Source: Karalla daura
Lineage: Eukaryota > Chordata > Actinopteri > Chaetodontiformes > Leiognathidae
Length of the DNA stretch: 64,000 nucleotides
Assembly: GCA_029224185.1 (NCBI GenBank)
Contig: CM055201.1
Coordinates: forward strand, 18,680,117-18,744,116
Direction: 5' to 3'
The notes under the pieces were generated by a model, which saw nothing but the letters and a program-made list of their open reading frames with translations, searched no databases and was not told the DNA's origin. Below, piece after piece: positions 34,700 through 47,026 of the stretch (the first letter of the stretch is position 1; each line of letters begins with the position of its first letter). The position numbers were made by a program, and so were the translations under genes.

Positions 34700-34930
34700 G
34701 CCGTTAAACTCGATGGCGCCGGAGTTGGCGGAGCGAAAAAACAACTCACATGACTTCCCGCTGTTCCCGAATGCACATCCTGACGCTGGGCTTGGAGCTC
34801 CGTGCGACTGACTTCTTCCTCATGGACGGAGCAGACATGTCAGTGGACACGAAGCACGGCGTAGTAAAGCACCATGCTTTTCCAAACGCGGACGGACGTT
34901 GGGGCTCGAAATTCGAAAGTCGAAATTAAA
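34700..34930 (-). promoter_or_regulatory. sh3bp2: Possible distal promoter of sh3bp2
   Basis: A short CpG-enriched patch (for example GATGGCGCCGGAG and AACGCGGACGGACG) surrounds candidate exon 1a. It would be the 5' end of sh3bp2 if that exon is real. No core promoter element is certain. Confidence 0.35.
34750..34838 (-). CDS. sh3bp2: Candidate alternative first coding exon of sh3bp2 (1a)
   Basis: The ATG at 34838-34836 opens a frame of 29 codons plus two bases that reaches a strong donor, AT|GTGAGT (34749 downward). The peptide begins MSAPSMRKKSVARSSKPSVR and ends REQREV, basic and Ser-rich. The same frame hits TGA immediately after the donor, as expected of a true exon boundary. Joined to exon 2 it reads I-T-M-S-S-M-E-V in frame, adding about 31 residues, similar to the short extension of one human isoform. 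The flanking sequence is relatively CpG-rich. It could instead belong to an unrecognised gene. Confidence 0.5.
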
Positions 34931-35719
34931 GCAGAGCTGTGATTTTAGAGTACGGGGTAGGATTTACTGCAGATCAGAGAAAGATAAGACTGAAGAGAGG
35001 TGGCGATTGATCAGAAGATAGCAAACGCTCAAAGACGTGGTTTTTGGCTGGGAGCAATAGAACAATCGGTCATGTCGGTTCGGAAGTCTCTTGCAGGTCT
35101 GAAGCCCTCAACCTCAACCAGTCATTTCCTGAAGGGGCCTCCACCTCCAGCCCCAGCTTCTCATTGGTCAACCGGCTCCAGTGTGTTCCTTCCTGCTTCC
35201 TCAGAAGTTGTATTTTATTGGCTGACAGAGAGAAAAAAAAAAACCCACATACCACGAAGACATACCTCACACAATCGGACCCAGGACCTGAGAAAGAGGG
35301 TAAGGGACTTTCCACCCCCTTAGGAGTGGAACATTAAAGAGATCAAGGGCAGACACATGTTAGCAAGCATAGTGAATATAGCAAAAAGTGCCAAACCAAA
35401 TATAATCTGCAATATCACTGTTCCAGTGTACGGCTGCAGATGAACTTGCTTCATAGTGACCGAGACGGTCTCTGTCAACTTCCCCATGCACGGCGTCATC
35501 ATTTCAGACTTTCTGACGTCTTCTTTGTGCATGTGGAGCTTGTCTTCATTCAGAACTGAATTCCAGTTCTGCCTTTACATCATTTTGGCGGTTTAGCACA
35601 GCTAGTTTAGCACGGGCTTAGTTTAGCACAGCTAAACTAACCCTGTGCTTAACAACGAATGGCTATAAATACAACATCTGTTACTATACCTATATAAGTA
35701 GCATGTGGTAGTGTAGTGT

Positions 35720-35985
35720 AGAGTAATCAGAAATGTCCATCCATTATCTGATCTACTTTGTGCCCAGTGGTGTAACAAGTGTCTGAAGCTGAAGCCTATC
35801 TCGGGGTCATAGGGTGAACGCAACGAAGACAACCCGGACATCCAACCTACCATACCATTCACTCTTATTCGCACCTAGGGGAAATTTCGAGTCTCCAAAC
35901 ACACCGTCCTCATGCAGGAAGGACATACAACCTACACACAGATCGCAACACTCGCAAAACATCACTAACTACTGCACCATCTTGT
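35720..35985 (-). repeat. Diverged teleost dispersed repeat, copy 2
   Basis: It contains CCATCCATTATCTGAT, AGCCTATCTCGGGGTCATAG, ACCATTCACTCTTATTCGCA and GAGTCTCCAAACACACC in the order of a common fish repeat. It is inverted relative to copy 1. Confidence 0.65.
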
Positions 35986-38900
35986 GGCTCTAGGAAGAAA
36001 TACGAGTTTGCGTATGGGAAAAATGCACAAAGCCTCTGTGGATATTTTGTTACCATGCTTTGTTCTGATCAAGCGATGGTGGTCACAAGTCCGCTTAAGA
36101 TCCAAATAAAACGTGGTAATTCTCACATTCAAAGCGGCAAACAGCAACAGCAGCCTACGATGGAAACACTGAGTAAAACTGGTGTGAACATGGTGTGAGC
36201 ATGTTACCCAAAATAAAGACGAGTCCCACACCCCCTCAACGCGACATACGCTGTCTCATCATGATGTTGGCTCATGTTCATATTACTACAGGAGTAACCC
36301 TTATTATCTACCACTAAAGAAGGTTCATTGAGTATTTGATCACTGTATAGCCTCCATAGTACAGGCCAACGTAGTCTTATGAGTGGATTAGTTATCCTGG
36401 CCAACTACATCAACTGAAAAACTGGATTTATAATCCTGTAAACATGATTGCATGCAATGTTCCCCAGTCTTCTTTTGATAACAGCCTCGTATAATGATAT
36501 TATAATAGATAATATTTTGATATGGTGAGGTGAAAGGCTGGGTATTCCACATTTTTTGGGACATTTATTCAACCTTATTTCATTCTGCACACTTTTACCT
36601 ATACAATTCAACCCATGCTGTAACCAGACCCACAGATTCACCCAACAATCCCTAGGCCGATACCTATAAATAAATGTATGTGTTCTAGGCATTGTGATAA
36701 GTCATTAAAACTATTTCAACAATTTCAGAAGTTTTACTCACTTACATCTGGAGTAACCTGAGAAACTCACAGACAGTGTGATGTGAATCCAACAGCACTG
36801 TGAGGACAAATCATTTCACTTTCAGGGTTACTGTTGCTCCTGCTGTTGTAAAGACAACAAGACTGCTCTCTGTTTTCCTCAGAGGACAGACTGCAACTTT
36901 GACCAACTCCATGATGGCAAAAAGTAAAGAATAACAGACACTGTGACACCAGATTAGATAATGGATGGGATAGCGAGGGGGAGCTGTCCGAGGAAAGACA
37001 GAAAAAAAAGGGTTCATTCATTTATTCAACTCAAAATGGAGAACTGAAAGTAGAACACGTACAGCGCAGTGCTTTGAACATTTGTTCTATAAATACACGC
37101 GGAACGCGAATCAGAAGGGAGAAGTTTTTCTCACTGCAGCGAACAATGTGAGCTGAGGCCTGCTGGGACTCTCATGAACTGGCAACGGCTCGAGTCTCAT
37201 TTCGGGTGCGAGACCTCAAACCTCTGTCCGCCGCAGCAGCTCAAAGTTAGAGTTCTAGCAACCAACTAAAGAGCAGTTTACAGCCGCTCAGCTGCATTGT
37301 CAGCTTCAGGGCTAAAAGTGGACGTGACACTTTACTCGACGCAGACGGTGCAAAATACTTAAAAATATGGATGAATTGAAATCATGTGAGATAAAGTGAA
37401 GAGCGTCATGCTACCTGCAGTGATGACATAAGTATTGATGTAGTGTGATAGTGATAGTGTCTGTGACTCATCATGCCACCAGGTCTGTCTGCCAGCTGGG
37501 AACACAACCAAACTAAGTCAGAATAAAACCAGATCAGCTTTATGAGAACTTTCCAAAGATATGGCTGCAGTACTGACCAACGCTTTTTTAAAAATTATTT
37601 ATACATTATGAAAGTACATGAGCTGGCAATCAATGATGATGCAAATAAAAAAAGTCATCTAACAACCACAAACTAATGACTTTGATCGTTTACCTGTGCG
37701 TGATAGGAGAGCCTCTGTCCAATCTGATTTTAGAGCTTCTGTGACTCAGACTCCTCTTTGAGATTTCCTCTTGTATTCTTCACGTCCTTTATTACGACTT
37801 GTCAAAAGCCAAGACATGACTGGACGTTTGGTCGGATTTGGCCGCTATGGAGCCACTAAATACGGTAATACGTCAATCAGCAAGGAGATAAAGGTGCCAA
37901 CTTCTGATAATCACATATTATTCTGTGAATGAAAGAGGAACTAACAGTGCCAAAAGGTTTCAGACTCACTGCAGTGAAATAAAGCATCACCTGCGTAGTT
38001 TTTCTAAGTCACACTTACAATGTTTCATACAATGTTTTTGTACAAAGTTTCCGGCATAACACATATACTTTTGGGCTCCACTGCAAATTATTTTGGTTCA
38101 CACACTTTCACCTTACAGTATAGTTAAATGCACCCAGAAGCTTGCTCTGTCCTCACCTCTCTTTCTTCACCCAGTCTGCCTCCCCACAGACTACCAGTAC
38201 AACCAGCTGGTCGACCAGAAAGTGACATAAAACACCCACTCTGTGACTGTCAAATCTGCACTCCTCTGATCTTCTGGCTTAATAACCTAATCGACTCTTT
38301 GATAGCACCAGATCAGAGTCGTCCCGGGACATTTTTTGCACTTTTCAAAATCTGACACGCTGCAAAACATTTGGTATCAATTTGGAAAAGAGACAGCTAC
38401 ACACGAGTGGCTCCACGCAGGCCCATATAAACGCCACAGTCACAGTCTCAAAGAGAGTAAACAAAGTTTACGACCTTCTCACCGCTAGCTGCTCACTAAA
38501 AAAAGCCCTGAGAAAGTGAAGAACTGACACACACATGCACGCTCACACATTCACCCTGAGTGTAACCCCACTGAAGTATTACCCCTTGCAAAGCTCAGCG
38601 TAGCCTCTGAAAGATATTAATATGAACCGAATCTGCAGCTGTCTAATTATATTTCTAATACAAATGCAGACACAGCTGAAAATATGACAAATATGAGAGA
38701 AAATTCAAAACTTGAGCTGAACTGACCACATTGTTCAACCTTAAACAGCACTTGTACATTATTTGTTCTTATTTACCACCTGTGAGCTCTGCCCCTGTTG
38801 TTCCAGCTTGTCTCTGCCGCTCTCTCCCTCTGTTACAGTCTCGATCCACTCATCCCACTGTGTGGGCATCGGTATGTGTTGGTACTCAGCAAGTGAAATA

Positions 38901-39883
38901 ACTCAGACTCCGCCCATCGAGCATCCATCCCCGCTCCTCTATCCCAGTGTCTGCTGCTCAACTCGTCCGGCAAGGATGAAGACTGTCGAACGCATTGCAG
39001 AGCCTTCAGCTTTTAATGTGAGTGGGCTGGAAACACTTGCAGAGCCTCAATCAGAGTTTCCATCCAAACTTGCATCGTTTGTGAAGATCACGCAGCCTTC
39101 TTAGACAAACCTATCGCAGAGGTCTCTCGCTTGAGAAGCCTGTCTGCTCACAGGACTTATTGTATCAGAAATAGACCGTGGTTTTGTAGAGCTGCATATC
39201 ACTATGAACTAGAGACAGTATCATTACGTGGTTCGAGCCCACAGCTGCTTTACAGAGTGCCAGTGCAGCCAAACGGGCAGACGGGGCGATGTAAAATGCG
39301 GGCTAAGAGTCGAAACTTGTCATTTGATTCCAAAACTAAATTACAGTTTTGCTTTGCAGCCGGGCATCGGTATTCATTCGAACGACAGGACTTTGTAGAT
39401 ATGTTGAAAATCGTACGGTCGCTGAGAGAAGCGAGTCATTGCTCCAGTTTGACACAGATGTTTTTGAACTGGTGCAATCTCCAGCATGAACTTAAACTAT
39501 AACAACATAAATAGAAGAGGCTATGCTATCTGAATGCTAAATTGCTGTTTTGGTGAACTATCCCTTCCTGCTTCATCCAACTTGACAGAATTAAACAAAA
39601 AACAGAACAGCAGCTCTATGGTGATTTTAGAAAAGGAAAGTGAACATCCTGGGCTTGTTATTTGTTTGGAAAAAAAAGCTGCAAGAAGCTCACCCATGGA
39701 GTGATGTGTCAGCCGAGCTGCTCCTCTGTCCCTGCCTGTGTCATCAGTGGCGCGAGCCCTGCACAGCGCCGCTCCCTCTGCCTCGTTCACTTCCTGGCCT
39801 GTCGCTTCAGAGCTACTGTATGAAGTGTCATGACACCCTCCCTCCGACCACAAGAGAAGCTGGCTGCAATGCTCAGAAACAAG

Positions 39884-39884
<1 letters not shown>

Positions 39885-39915
<31 letters not shown>

Positions 39916-39930
39916 CACACGCACACACAG
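39885..39930 (+). repeat. (CA)n tract
   Basis: About 20 CA units with TC and GC interruptions toward its right end. Confidence 0.95.
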
Positions 39931-39963
39931 GCTGAAAACATGGTTCTAGTTACAGAGGAACTT

Positions 39964-39983
39964 TGTCACTTTGCAAAGTGACA
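39964..39983. repeat. Perfect 20-bp palindrome
   Basis: TGTCACTTTGCAAAGTGACA is fully self-complementary with no spacer. Confidence 0.95.
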
Positions 39984-40707
39984 CTTTTTTTATTGATGTT
40001 ACACTAAGCCTGCTTCGCGAGGTATTTAGTGACAACGCTGAATATATTACACACATTTTGTCGTATCATATTTCACAGGCTCTGCGACTGCAGCCAGAAG
40101 ATTATGTCTAACTTCCCCTTTGCAGTGTAGCACCACTCCTTTTCTAACTGGTCAGCATACATTTCACAAGGCAGTACCCAATAGCTGACATTTCAGAATC
40201 ATCCTGGTGCTGAACATGATCTGCTTTTCTTTTCCTGACATCTCATAAATACACTCTGTATGCTTGATCTACTCAGAGCACTCAGAGGGGACCTAAAATG
40301 GTTGAAATGACTATTTAAACTTGGTATCCTCTGTTTAGCCCTAGATGTTATAGATATTAGGTGCTATACGTACAGTATAGATGTTAGATATTATATGTAT
40401 AATTAAAAATCATTATATATTCCTATTCTTAGGTGTGGAAATATGATAGTTTGTTCCTGCACCGGCCTGTCTATAATGCTTATCTTCTTGCCACTAACAT
40501 GTTAATCATGTGACTTTACATTCCTCCATAAACCATTTTTCTGACCTAAGCAGAAACTTACTTAAGTCAGAATTGGAGGATGAAATAGTGAGTAAGAGTA
40601 GCACCACGTCTTTGCTGGGCCAGGAGTAGGAACCAGTTCATGAATAGCATTCATGAGACAGGACAGAGTTACTGAGACCAGCAAAAACACCAAGACTGCC
40701 ATTGCTT

Positions 40708-41050
40708 TTTTTTAAGCTGTGGATATGACAAAATGGGTGCTAAAAGAAGCTAAATGAACACAATAGAGAGAAAAAAACTGTGGTTGAAACGTCAACAGAC
40801 ACCTGAGGGGGACTCCACATTTTGATGTCTTGGACTCAGTGTTCTGGGACAGACTGTCACTGATTTGTTTTTAGCTGTAGACATGATGAAATGCGTGCTA
40901 AAGAAGCTAAATGAACACGATAGGGTCCAAAAACACAACAAAAAACAAAAAAACAAAAAGACAGTGGTTGAAACGTCAACGGACAGCCGAGGGGGACTCC
41001 ACATTTTGATGTCCTGGACACAGTGTTCTTGGGACAGACTGTCAGTGGTG
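40708..41050 (+). repeat. Tandem duplication, two units of about 156 and 187 bp
   Basis: Unit 1 (about 40708-40863) and unit 2 (about 40864-41050) share blocks in order: AGCTGT.GA.ATGA, AGAAGCTAAATGAACAC, GTGGTTGAAACGTCAAC, GAGGGGGACTCCACATTTTG and GGGACAGACTGTCA. Unit 2 carries an extra A-rich insertion (about 40930-40960). Confidence 0.9.
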
Positions 41051-44000
41051 TTACTGATGTAATATAGTGATGTAGTGATGGAGCTCTTGGTAACAGGTTG
41101 GTTTTCAACCGGAATTTATAAATCTGTTGATAGTGTGACTCGCAGAGTGACTCACAGAGCTGTAACTGTGTGAGTCCAGTGGGAGTGAACAATGGTGTCA
41201 CGCATCTCCCCCCCCCATGAGTTCACTCTCCAAAAATGTCTGCGGTGGCACTGTAAGAACTGTCCTACTTCGATACGACTCAACCGCACCTCACACCTCA
41301 GGGCGGGTGTGGTTCACTGTCATCTCCCGTCAGTCGTGCGATCACGACTCCTGGATCGCAGGCTTCAAGTCCAGTTCGGACACCTCAAAGATCCCTGAAC
41401 TGAGTCACTGAGAAGCAGGAGGTCAATGAACAAACAGGTGGACAATCCATCGGCATAAATGGAGCTGAGCCCTCAGCTTCATTCATCTCTGTAGTAACAG
41501 ATGAGTTTTTAATAATCCAATCATCATTGAATTATGAAGGAGCAAAAACACTCTTGAAACTGGTTGGATTTTCTCTTCTTCAGCCTACTTTTATGTCCCA
41601 GTTTTCCCCCTTTCTGTATTTAATGATTAAAATGTAAACATTGCTTTGGATTATTGTGTCCTCAGTTGTCATGACCCAAAATCTAGCCCGTGTCTCTTTC
41701 TATAGTGAGACACAGTTTTATTATGGCCATATTCACAGAAGGCTTTGGAACAACAACGAGGATTTACAGTTGCTGCTGGTATGGACCCTGTAACGACTCA
41801 CAGCATTTTTATTCATCTATTTCTTTTTTCATTTTCTTGTTGTGAGCCTATAGAGGGTTTTGTTTTTACTCTGCAGCATCTGTGAATGACTCTACCAGTC
41901 CGTTGATAAATCTTGTGTAAATGTGTCAGGCTGGTTGGCTCAGCAATGATTCACAGGTCGGCTGCCGCAGGGCTTCGCAGGTGGAAATTGGAAGGATATT
42001 TTTCATTTTCTGATCAAGATTGTTACTGTATAGTGCGAGGGCCTGTGCTCAGGATGCACAACCCTACAACCCAGCTACAACCCTCATACCAATAGTCACT
42101 ATATAGCATGTACAGTTGTTGAATCTGCCATCAACCACTCGTGTTGATAGTTATACACAGCATATGTCCAGTTTCATCAGATACATTTCTAGTAATGTTT
42201 AAAAGCAGTCCTTCAGGTCTTTCAGGATAACATCTCTGACAGATCTCGACAGGAAACGCACTCCGACCGCGTCCTGTCAAAATTGGTCTTCGGGGAACAA
42301 TCCCATTGTCTCTGTCTGCATGGGAGGTACATCCTTCTCCACCACATATCCTCTGTCTGCTGCCTCTGTGTAGTCTGACTTTGGAGAACAAGGTAAATAA
42401 TCCCTCCTCTAAAACCAGGATTAAACAAACGCTTTCCTGCCACTGAGATTTTAAACAGAAGATCTGCTGTAGTCGGAGAGCAAGAAGCTGCTTAATGATG
42501 ACTTTCTAACCTGGATATACACACACATTCACTTGCATATGCTAATGACTGTGAAGCTTAAGTTTGAGATTTAAATGCCTTGGATTGGAAGACCACAGAG
42601 GTGGTGATATCAGTCATAGTTGGGTTTAAACTCTTGCTCTTCTGGAGCTACTTTTGGAGGCTTTCAGAGGAAACCATGAGGCACAGTACACGCCCCAGCT
42701 GTACAGTGACCACATCTGTTTCAGAAATCTGAGACACAAACATTACAAACGCTACAGCCGAGTGCAGCTCAGAGTCATATTCGTAATCTCATTTCTGTTG
42801 ATTTGGCTTTAAACCGGCTTGCTCATCTCACTCTCTTTGTGGGAGAACATTTGCGATTCGGCACTGATGAAACCCTGTCTGTGATTTCGCGTCGGGTCCA
42901 AAATAGCAGCCTCAGCTGAAGTCAACTCTACGGGAACCAGTCAGCCTGTCCAAACCAGCCAGACCAACCAGCACAACACGGACCTCCAACCAGTCATTAT
43001 ATTTCATTCAGCTCCGCAAGTGTCACCGCCTCCGAGCAAGAAGACTTTTATTTAGCTTTCCTGCCTTTGCTGAGGAGGTCCTACCAAATAGAAATGAGCC
43101 TCGATGGCGAAACAGAAGACGCTGTGCATTAGTACCCACTTTCATCCACAATCGTGGGGGGAATTCCATGTCTTCAACTCTTACCTACTTGTCTCTTGGT
43201 TGATTCAGGTAAAAGGAGGTGATGCTGTGACCCACTTATAAAATAACCCACTTTCTCACTTTGGCACACATTCAGTTTTTAAAACTGAAGCCCGAAGGTT
43301 TTCGTTTTTGTTGGTTTTGTTCACGTTTCACATTAACAGGTGTTGATATGCATTTATCTTATCAAACTGAGTAATTCATACACATGTGTGCTGGTTAATG
43401 TCTGTCATACGGCAGGGACCGATTACTGTACAGCATCTGAAGACTCTGAACTCAAAACCTGTGGGAGGACCGTTGTATACATGTATGCTCATATGTTTCG
43501 GTCATTTCAACTGTGAGTGGGAGGTTATGACTTTTGATGAATCCTTGAAGCGGAGAGGGAGCGTGCGACAGAGATCTCGGCAAACTCACTTCTATCGAGC
43601 TCCACGCCCTCGGATTCTGTGGCTTCGCTGTGAGACAAACAACAGGCTTCACACAGCCTTTTTTTTCTCGCATGTACAGAAATACAACGCGTATAAACAG
43701 TTATGTGTAAAAAGTCAGAGGACTTCCCCTTTAAAGGTTGTTCGTTTTTTCTTGAAATGGAAAAAGATGTCAGCAAAACACAGTGTGTGCAACGATCCAT
43801 GTCTGAGAGTTAGTAGATGTATGTAGATGATGGAGTCAATGAAGACCGATCTTCAGTCAGTGAGTCACAGGGACTAATCTCAGGCCTGTCCACCACTATT
43901 TCCCTATTTCAGGGAGTTCAATATGCATGGACACATTATGCATGGAGCATTAACACTATTACGATCATGCACAAATGGAACCCATTTTGGTGGAAATAGG

Positions 44001-46520
44001 TTACGTATTGTTTAAGATAACCCGGTTGCAGTTTAGATAAAGATACAGATACATTTGTTACAGAAGAGATATATTTATCTATTTCACAACTGTTTGTCCT
44101 CAAATTAAATGATGACAACTGTAGCTCACAAAATTTGGGGCTCTGATTTGTTGGTGATGAAATCAAAAAGCAATGCACAGATTGTTTTGTTTTTTGTTTT
44201 TTTTGACCACTGGAATCAGCTTGTGAGTGTTTGTTCTGCCATCACTGTTATCCCTGAGACTAACTGAGAGTGCCAGTTCAAGCAATGCTCATGATGAAAC
44301 TTGTACTGTAGATTTCAAATCTGGACCCTGGAAAAAAAAATCACTAAAGTCCAAGATATCATCTGACTAAACGGTTTGTAATATCAATGAGAATTGATGT
44401 AACAACCATCATGTGCTTATCCATACCACTCTTCCATAGGGTCAACACCACCCAGAATCTGGCTACAGTTTTGTCTGTGATCTCTGAACGAAAACCTTTG
44501 CAAAGGGTAAGTCACAACAACATGATGAGAATTCATCCCGCTTTCTCTGAGACCTACGCTGTGACACGGTGACCGCACAGTGACTGCCCAGTGACCACAC
44601 AGTGACCGTAACGCCTGGCTTGACCCTGACGCAACAGCATGTCAGTGTGTCAGTGTCAACACTGACCGGAAATGATCAATCGTACAAGACACGCAAGTTC
44701 TACAGCTCCAGCACAGAACAGTCACGGACCAGTGAATCTATCACAATACTTCTCGGTATGGTTGTGTAGGTGCTATCTTCCCAGACTCTGTCTACCATCT
44801 CTTGTGTAGGATGTGTGCGTCTGCTGGTTTCTCAGAAATGGAAAAATAAATAAATGAATAATATGCAAACAAAATACTGTGTAAAATAAGGACATTTTTT
44901 CCTTCCTCCTCGCCGTGTGGGTGCCACAATGCAGACTTATTTGCATGTTGCAGTTTTTTTTTCAGAAGGGACTTAGGGAGGTGTATGCTGTAGGTGTATG
45001 CACAACCATGTGTGCGTAAGTTGGGGGGGGGGGGTGCTATGTAGAGGCAGTGTAGGTAGGAGGACAGATGGTTAAAAGAAAAAAAGAAAGAAACCTTTTT
45101 AATTCAGTAATTGATGGGAAAGTGTTTAGGAGCCGCCCACGTATATGCTTTTGACCTTGCACGTCTGCAAAAAGTCATCAGCACATTTGATACAGGAATA
45201 AAGCTTGAAGTGGTTCTGTTCATATGCTCTTGACTCCATTCATGATTCTGATTCCAAATTGGATTTTAATAAAACGTGCAAAGTATGCTTAATGCAGTGT
45301 GTATACTTCCAAAAACAGCTCTGCCTATCAGTAGTACATCTACTTTTGTCCCTGTTTGAAGACGTCTTACAGTATGTCAACTTGCATGCACACAGGCCGA
45401 TACAAACATGGGAAATACAGACTTGTATGCATCTGCACAAGAATGTGCATCCGTGGTCTGTCCCTCTTTTCGTCTAAATTCCCAGCAGACGGACGGATTT
45501 CACACTTTCAACGACATTTGGCCTAAGTGACAGTACGTTTACATAAGTTGTTTCCATCTCCAAACTATGACTATTACACTGACGACACACATTTCTTTCT
45601 TCTTGTAAATGCTGACTCATTTCAGAACGTGTCATCAAATTCATCACCACATATGGAACAACTTTCGATAACTTAATGCCCAGATGATTGCAGTTTTGTT
45701 TGTCTGTGCAGCCACAAGTGCAACTAACCAACTATGCTTTCACAACTCACAACTCAATTTCGTGTGTTGTCTAAACATATCCTGCATTGATGCTTAGCAT
45801 TTTTAGTAGCACGCAGGTCCCTTTGATGCTGCTTTCATCCTAATATTTAACAAGAAATATCGTGGAAGAACAATTTCAATTTGTGTCTTTAAGTTGATAT
45901 GAACGATGTGGGCATTGAACGGTATATTGAGCTCAGATATAACCAGTCAAAATGGAAAAAAAAAAACTCGGTGGCCAAAACACATCTTGCAGCGATTTTC
46001 ATGTGGCTGTTTGAGATGACGTCTGGATCAGTTTCACATGTGGTTTACACATTTTTACAGGTGTTTTTAATGGTAACTTTGTGAAGGTCATTTGGGTGGG
46101 TGGGGGGAAGATGCGGGACATCTCTGTGTTTTTGTGGTTTTGTGTGTTTCCACATCTACAGGAACACACAGCCCCGAAATATTCGCAAAACTGTTGCTGC
46201 TTCTTGTGGTTGAACTAATGCAAAACTGCCTCATTGAGGTGTATATCTATCCATATTTTTCACAAATAATCAAAGCGAGATGCACTCAACATTCAAAATA
46301 GAAGCAAAATGGGGATATCGAGTGATGCAACGCATGCAAAACTCACCCATCGTTGTTGCTTGCATTTCTTCTTATGCTTTGTCTTCTTCTAGACAATTTT
46401 TAACTTAAAAGACCTGTAATTTATGGAAAAACTGTGAAAGATTTTTCCATAAGAAATGAATGGGACATGGTGATCAGCCACCATTAATGATCATGGTCGC
46501 AGAGCCACTACGCTCTGCCA

Positions 46521-46580
46521 TCACCATGGCAACCCTGACGAGAGGTTCCGTCACCATGGCAACCCTGATTAGAGGTTCCG
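46521..46580 (+). promoter_or_regulatory. 30-bp tandem duplication carrying RFX X-box motifs
   Basis: Two 30-bp units (46521-46550 and 46551-46580) differ by two bases. GTCACCATGGCAAC at 46550-46563 fits the X-box consensus GTNRCC-N2-RGYAAC exactly. The first unit differs only in its first base (A for G). RFX factors bind such sites, often at ciliary or immune genes. Function here is inferred. Confidence 0.45.
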
Positions 46581-46979
46581 TACAGCTGATGGAGCAGTAG
46601 TAGTAGTGATTTTTCACAGTTTTCTGACAATGTAACGGCACTGACTAACTCTCAAAATTTCCCAGGAGGGGGGGGGGATTTTAGTTTGTTGTGTTGTCAT
46701 ATACTCTAACCTGTATCTCTTGTGGCAGAACCACGTTATCTGCTCAAGACTCACCAGAGATATGTGTCAACCACTTGCAGCATATCTACCCAGCTATAAA
46801 AAGTTAATCTTTCTACAGAGACAACGTAGCTGCACTTACTTAGCATGCAGAACCATTTTTAGTCACAATTCTCTTCTCTCTGTTTGCTTCTACTGTCCAA
46901 TACAAGATTTAAAGTATGCGTATCAGGGCAGAGAACAGTGACTGGGTGTGAGCATGGATATGTGAGTGTGCGTGTGTCA

Positions 46980-46993
46980 GTATGTGTGCGTGC

Positions 46994-47025
<32 letters not shown>

Positions 47026-47026
47026 C
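46980..47026 (+). repeat. (GT)n/(GTGC)n tract
   Basis: A short GTGC run passes into about 14 GT units. Confidence 0.93.

Larger units (their letters stand above)
26148..34749 (-). other. sh3bp2: sh3bp2 intron 1 region
   Basis: Sequence between exon 2 and candidate exon 1a, containing candidate exon 1b at 27057-27160. It is dense in microsatellites between 27.3 and 29.8 kb and carries a tRNA-SINE-like repeat at 33565-33790 and a C-rich block at 32336-32393. I see no other coding exon. Confidence 0.55.
34931..46000. other. Gene-poor region, first part
   Basis: No exon I can identify. Contents: a diverged dispersed repeat (35720-35985), palindromes (35618-35640, 39964-39983), a TATA-like promoter candidate (37088), a (CA)n tract (39885-39930), a 160-185 bp tandem duplication (40708-41050) and a degenerate tandem of CAGTGACC-like units (about 44567-44610). 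Open frames such as 43386-43826 (+) show no family signature. Confidence 0.6.

Noticed and set aside
43386..43826. 146-codon plus-strand open frame
   Set aside because: There is no domain, no conserved motif, no upstream promoter and no splice context. It is plausible chance.
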